From an uncultured Oscillospiraceae bacterium (GTDB taxonomy: Bacteria; Bacillota; Clostridia; Oscillospirales; Ruminococcaceae), in NCBI GenBank assembly GCA_910578965.1, contig CAJTSP010000151.1, positions 1 through 6,002 of the forward strand: a stretch of DNA of 6,002 nucleotides. The letters are read 5' to 3'. The stretch's first letter is position 1; each line of letters starts with the position of its first letter. A model generated the notes under the pieces. The model saw nothing but the letters and a program-made list of their open reading frames with translations. It was not told where the DNA came from and did not search any database. Shown here piece by piece: positions 3,918 through 6,002 of this stretch. The translations under genes and the position numbers were made by a program.

Positions 3918-6002
3918 ATGCTGCGGCTGGTGCTGGGCATTTCGGGCAGCGGTAAATCGAGCCATCTGATGGCGCGCATCAAGGAGCGGGCACGTAAGGG
4001 CCAAAAAAGCATCCTGCTGGTGCCCGAGCAGTTTACCTCCTCCACCGAGACGGCTATCTACCAGGCCTTGGGGGACAAGCTCTCGGGCCAGGTGGCCAGC
4101 TACAGCTTTACCTCCCTGGCCGAAAAGCTACTGGGCCTTTACGGGGGCGCGGCGGTCAAAACCCTTACCGACGCCGGCCGGGCTGTGCTGGTGCGCCGTG
4201 CGCTGGAGGAGCTGGGCGAGGAGGTACGCCATTATCGGCGGCACCGGCGCAGCGCCGCCTTTTGCCGGCTATGCGCCGAGACAATCGACGAGCTCAAGAG
4301 TGCCGGGCTTACCGGCGCGGAGCTTGCCCTTTTGAGCCAGAACGCCGGCGCCGGCAGGGAAAAGCTGGAGGAGCTGGCCGCTATTTTTACCGCCTATGAG
4401 GCGCTGCTGGGCGGCGCAGCCATGGATCCCGGCGACCGTCTGACGGCTGCGGCCGAGCGGCTCTCGCCGGAATTTTTTGCCGGCAAAGCGGTGTTTGTAG
4501 ATGAATTTGATACCTTTAACGCCAGCAAAAAGCGGCTGCTGGCCGCTATGCTCGCCGCTGCGCCCGAGGTGACGGTAGCCCTTTGCTGTGACGGCCTGGA
4601 CGATTACGACGCCGGGCTGGGGCTGTTCAGCGGAGCCAAGGCGGTGGCCGCCAGCCTTATCCGGCTGGCGCGGCAGGCAGGGGCGGAGTGCGCCGCCCCG
4701 CTGCTGCTGCAAAAGGACCTGCGCCATACCCCCGAGCTCTGCCGGCTTAACCGGCTGCTGGCCGGCATACCCGAGCCCGGCGGGCCAAATCCCGGCCGGC
4801 AAGGCCTGCCCGGCGCGGGCGAAGCCCTAAAGGTGCAGGAGGCCCCCGGCGTGCAGCCCTTCGCCATTACCCTGCTGGAGGCCGGCAGCCGCGCGGGCGA
4901 GGCCAAGGCGGCGGCAGCGGGCATTTTGCGCCTGGCCCGGCAGGGGGCGCCGTTTGGTAAGATGGCGGTGATCTGCCGTCAGAGCGAGGCTTATCTGCCC
5001 TTGGTGCGTTATGAGTTTGGGCTGGCGGGTATCCCGCTTTTTTGCGATGAGGCCACTACCCCCGAGCACAGCGCCCCGGCCGGCGCCGTGCGCGCGGCGC
5101 TGGGGCTTTTGCGGTACGGCCTTACTACCGAGCCGCTGCTGGGGCTGGTGAAATCCGGCCTGTGTGCATTGCCCGGCGGCGAGCAGGCGGCTTGTGCGCT
5201 GGAAAATTATGCCTATACCTGGCGGCCTGCGGCGGCCGACTGGCGCGCCCCCTTTGACCGACCGATGGCCGGGTATGACAGCCGCCCCAGCGAGGCCGAT
5301 GCCGCTCAGTTGGCCCTGGCCGAAGCGGCGCGCGCTTTTGTGATGGAGGCGGCCGGCCGGTTTGCGGCGGCGGCCCGGGGCAAGGGCGCCCGGGATATAA
5401 GCCGCCAGATTTATTTTTTGCTTAAAAACCTGGGCGCCGAAGAGGCCCTGGCCGGGCTGGCCGGGGCCCTGCGGGCCGATGCCGCCGCCGGCATCCCGGC
5501 GGCCGAGGAAGCAGTGCGGGAATGGAATGTGGTGATGGAGCTGCTGAACCAGATGGCCCTTTTGCTGGGCGAAGACGAGATTTCCCCCGCCGAGTACGAC
5601 GAGCTCTTCTGCCTGCTTTTGCGCACCACCGACCTTGGGCATATCCCCCAAAGCCTGGATGCGGTAATCTTTACTACCGCCGGCCGGATGCGTCTGGCCG
5701 GGCCGGAATACTGCTTTGTACTGGGCTTGGCCGAGGGGGAGTTCCCGGCTGCGCCGGGCGAGGGCGGGCTGCTCACCCACGCCGACCGGGACGCCCTGAT
5801 CCGCCAGGGGGTGGAAATGCCGGACTGCTTTGAAAACCGCGCCATCCGCGAACAGGTCTGTTTTTACAAGGCCCTTACCGTCCCGTCGCGGGGGCTTTGG
5901 CTGTCCTGGCCGGGGGGCAGCATCGGGCTGCCGGTGAGCAGCGCCCTTGCGCCGGTCATCGAGGCCTTTAACCCGCCGCCCCCGCCGCTGGAATGGGCCG
6001 AC
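3918..6002 (+). CDS. addB: ATP-dependent helicase/nuclease subunit B (AddB), N-terminal 695 residues
   Basis: AddB pairs with AddA to process double-strand DNA ends for RecA-dependent repair; its helicase-like half recognises Chi and its C-terminal half is a nuclease with an iron-sulfur cluster. Visible here: the Walker A loop GISGSGKS at residues 7-14, LLVPEQFTSSTETAIYQAL soon after, VFVDEFDTFNASKKRLL at ~192 in the position of the family's VDGF-x-x-F segment, and LLGEDEISPAEYDELF followed by SLDAVIFTTAGRMRLAG and VLGLAEGEFPA (to ~611), a block that aligns by memory with Bacillus AddB. About 695 of roughly 1,100-1,200 residues are present, so the nuclease and cluster cysteines lie beyond the window. 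I chose ATG at 3918 because AAAGGGGG (3902-3909) is 8 bases away; ATG at 3912, two codons upstream, is only 2 bases from it. MLRLVLG is also the usual AddB start. The gene has its own apparent promoter; addA is expected next. Codon use is strongly GC-ending and matches the sigma operon. Confidence 0.95.
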   Translation, partial: MLRLVLGISGSGKSSHLMARIKERARKGQKSILLVPEQFTSSTETAIYQALGDKLSGQVASYSFTSLAEKLLGLYGGAAVKTLTDAGRAVLVRRALEELGEEVRHYRRHRRSAAFCRLCAETIDELKSAGLTGAELALLSQNAGAGREKLEELAAIFTAYEALLGGAAMDPGDRLTAAAERLSPEFFAGKAVFVDEFDTFNASKKRLLAAMLAAAPEVTVALCCDGLDDYDAGLGLFSGAKAVAASLIRLARQAGAECAAPLLLQKDLRHTPELCRLNRLLAGIPEPGGPNPGRQGLPGAGEALKVQEAPGVQPFAITLLEAGSRAGEAKAAAAGILRLARQGAPFGKMAVICRQSEAYLPLVRYEFGLAGIPLFCDEATTPEHSAPAGAVRAALGLLRYGLTTEPLLGLVKSGLCALPGGEQAACALENYAYTWRPAAADWRAPFDRPMAGYDSRPSEADAAQLALAEAARAFVMEAAGRFAAAARGKGARDISRQIYFLLKNLGAEEALAGLAGALRADAAAGIPAAEEAVREWNVVMELLNQMALLLGEDEISPAEYDELFCLLLRTTDLGHIPQSLDAVIFTTAGRMRLAGPEYCFVLGLAEGEFPAAPGEGGLLTHADRDALIRQGVEMPDCFENRAIREQVCFYKALTVPSRGLWLSWPGGSIGLPVSSALAPVIEAFNPPPPPLEWAD

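Noticed and set aside
4827..5780. 317-residue minus-strand frame (and the 177-residue one at 4269-4802) inside addB
   Set aside because: Antisense shadows of addB, whose family match is firm; the translations are rich in Gly, Arg, Gln and Pro without domains.
1..6002. CRISPR arrays, tRNA or rRNA genes, complete insertion sequences
   Set aside because: No regularly spaced repeats, no cloverleaf or rRNA-like segments, and no transposase frames were seen on either strand.

Overview
The window looks like chromosome from a high-GC member of the Clostridia (Oscillospiraceae/Ruminococcaceae-like). The reasons are Gram-positive AAGGAGG-type ribosome binding sites, an AddB-type (not RecBC) recombination nuclease, a one-TM anti-sigma-like protein translated with an ECF sigma factor, a very GC-rich coding background, and a remnant of the large serine recombinases carried by clostridial integrative elements. 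The genus cannot be fixed from this sequence.

Layout. Positions 1-205 (+) hold the last 67 codons of a sensor histidine kinase (PhoR-like F and G2 boxes), followed by a hairpin terminator. Positions ~206-545 are an AT-richer island (about 42% GC by hand count over 241-540). It carries, on the minus strand, the ruined 5' end of a large serine recombinase gene with an intact ribosome binding site and a stop at codon 22. Positions ~545-823 contain no convincing gene, but two strong hairpins that end the next minus-strand operon. Positions 824-2690 (-) are a two-gene operon: an ECF-type sigma factor and a membrane-anchored anti-sigma-like protein, overlapping by 11 bases. A divergent, hairpin-rich intergenic region of about 350 bases separates it from a small plus-strand protein with two peptidoglycan-binding domains (3043-3549). 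A second structured intergenic region (3550-3917) contains a perfect 11-bp inverted repeat that looks like both a terminator and the -10 region of a promoter. The remainder (3918-6002, +) is the first 695 codons of addB, the AddB subunit of the AddAB helicase-nuclease, which runs off the window; addA is the expected next gene.

How the genes fit together. The sigma/anti-sigma pair is a self-contained envelope-sensing module. The divergent peptidoglycan-binding protein could be a target or just a neighbour; nothing in the sequence proves a link. addB is DNA-repair housekeeping with its own apparent promoter. The recombinase stub between the kinase and the sigma operon is best read as the scar of a lost or decayed integrative element. 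I do not see a complete novel system. The points most worth a second look are the recombinase remnant with its upstream inverted repeats, the promoter/terminator overlap before addB, the signal-less peptidoglycan-binding protein, and the over-abundance of the palindrome GCCGGC.
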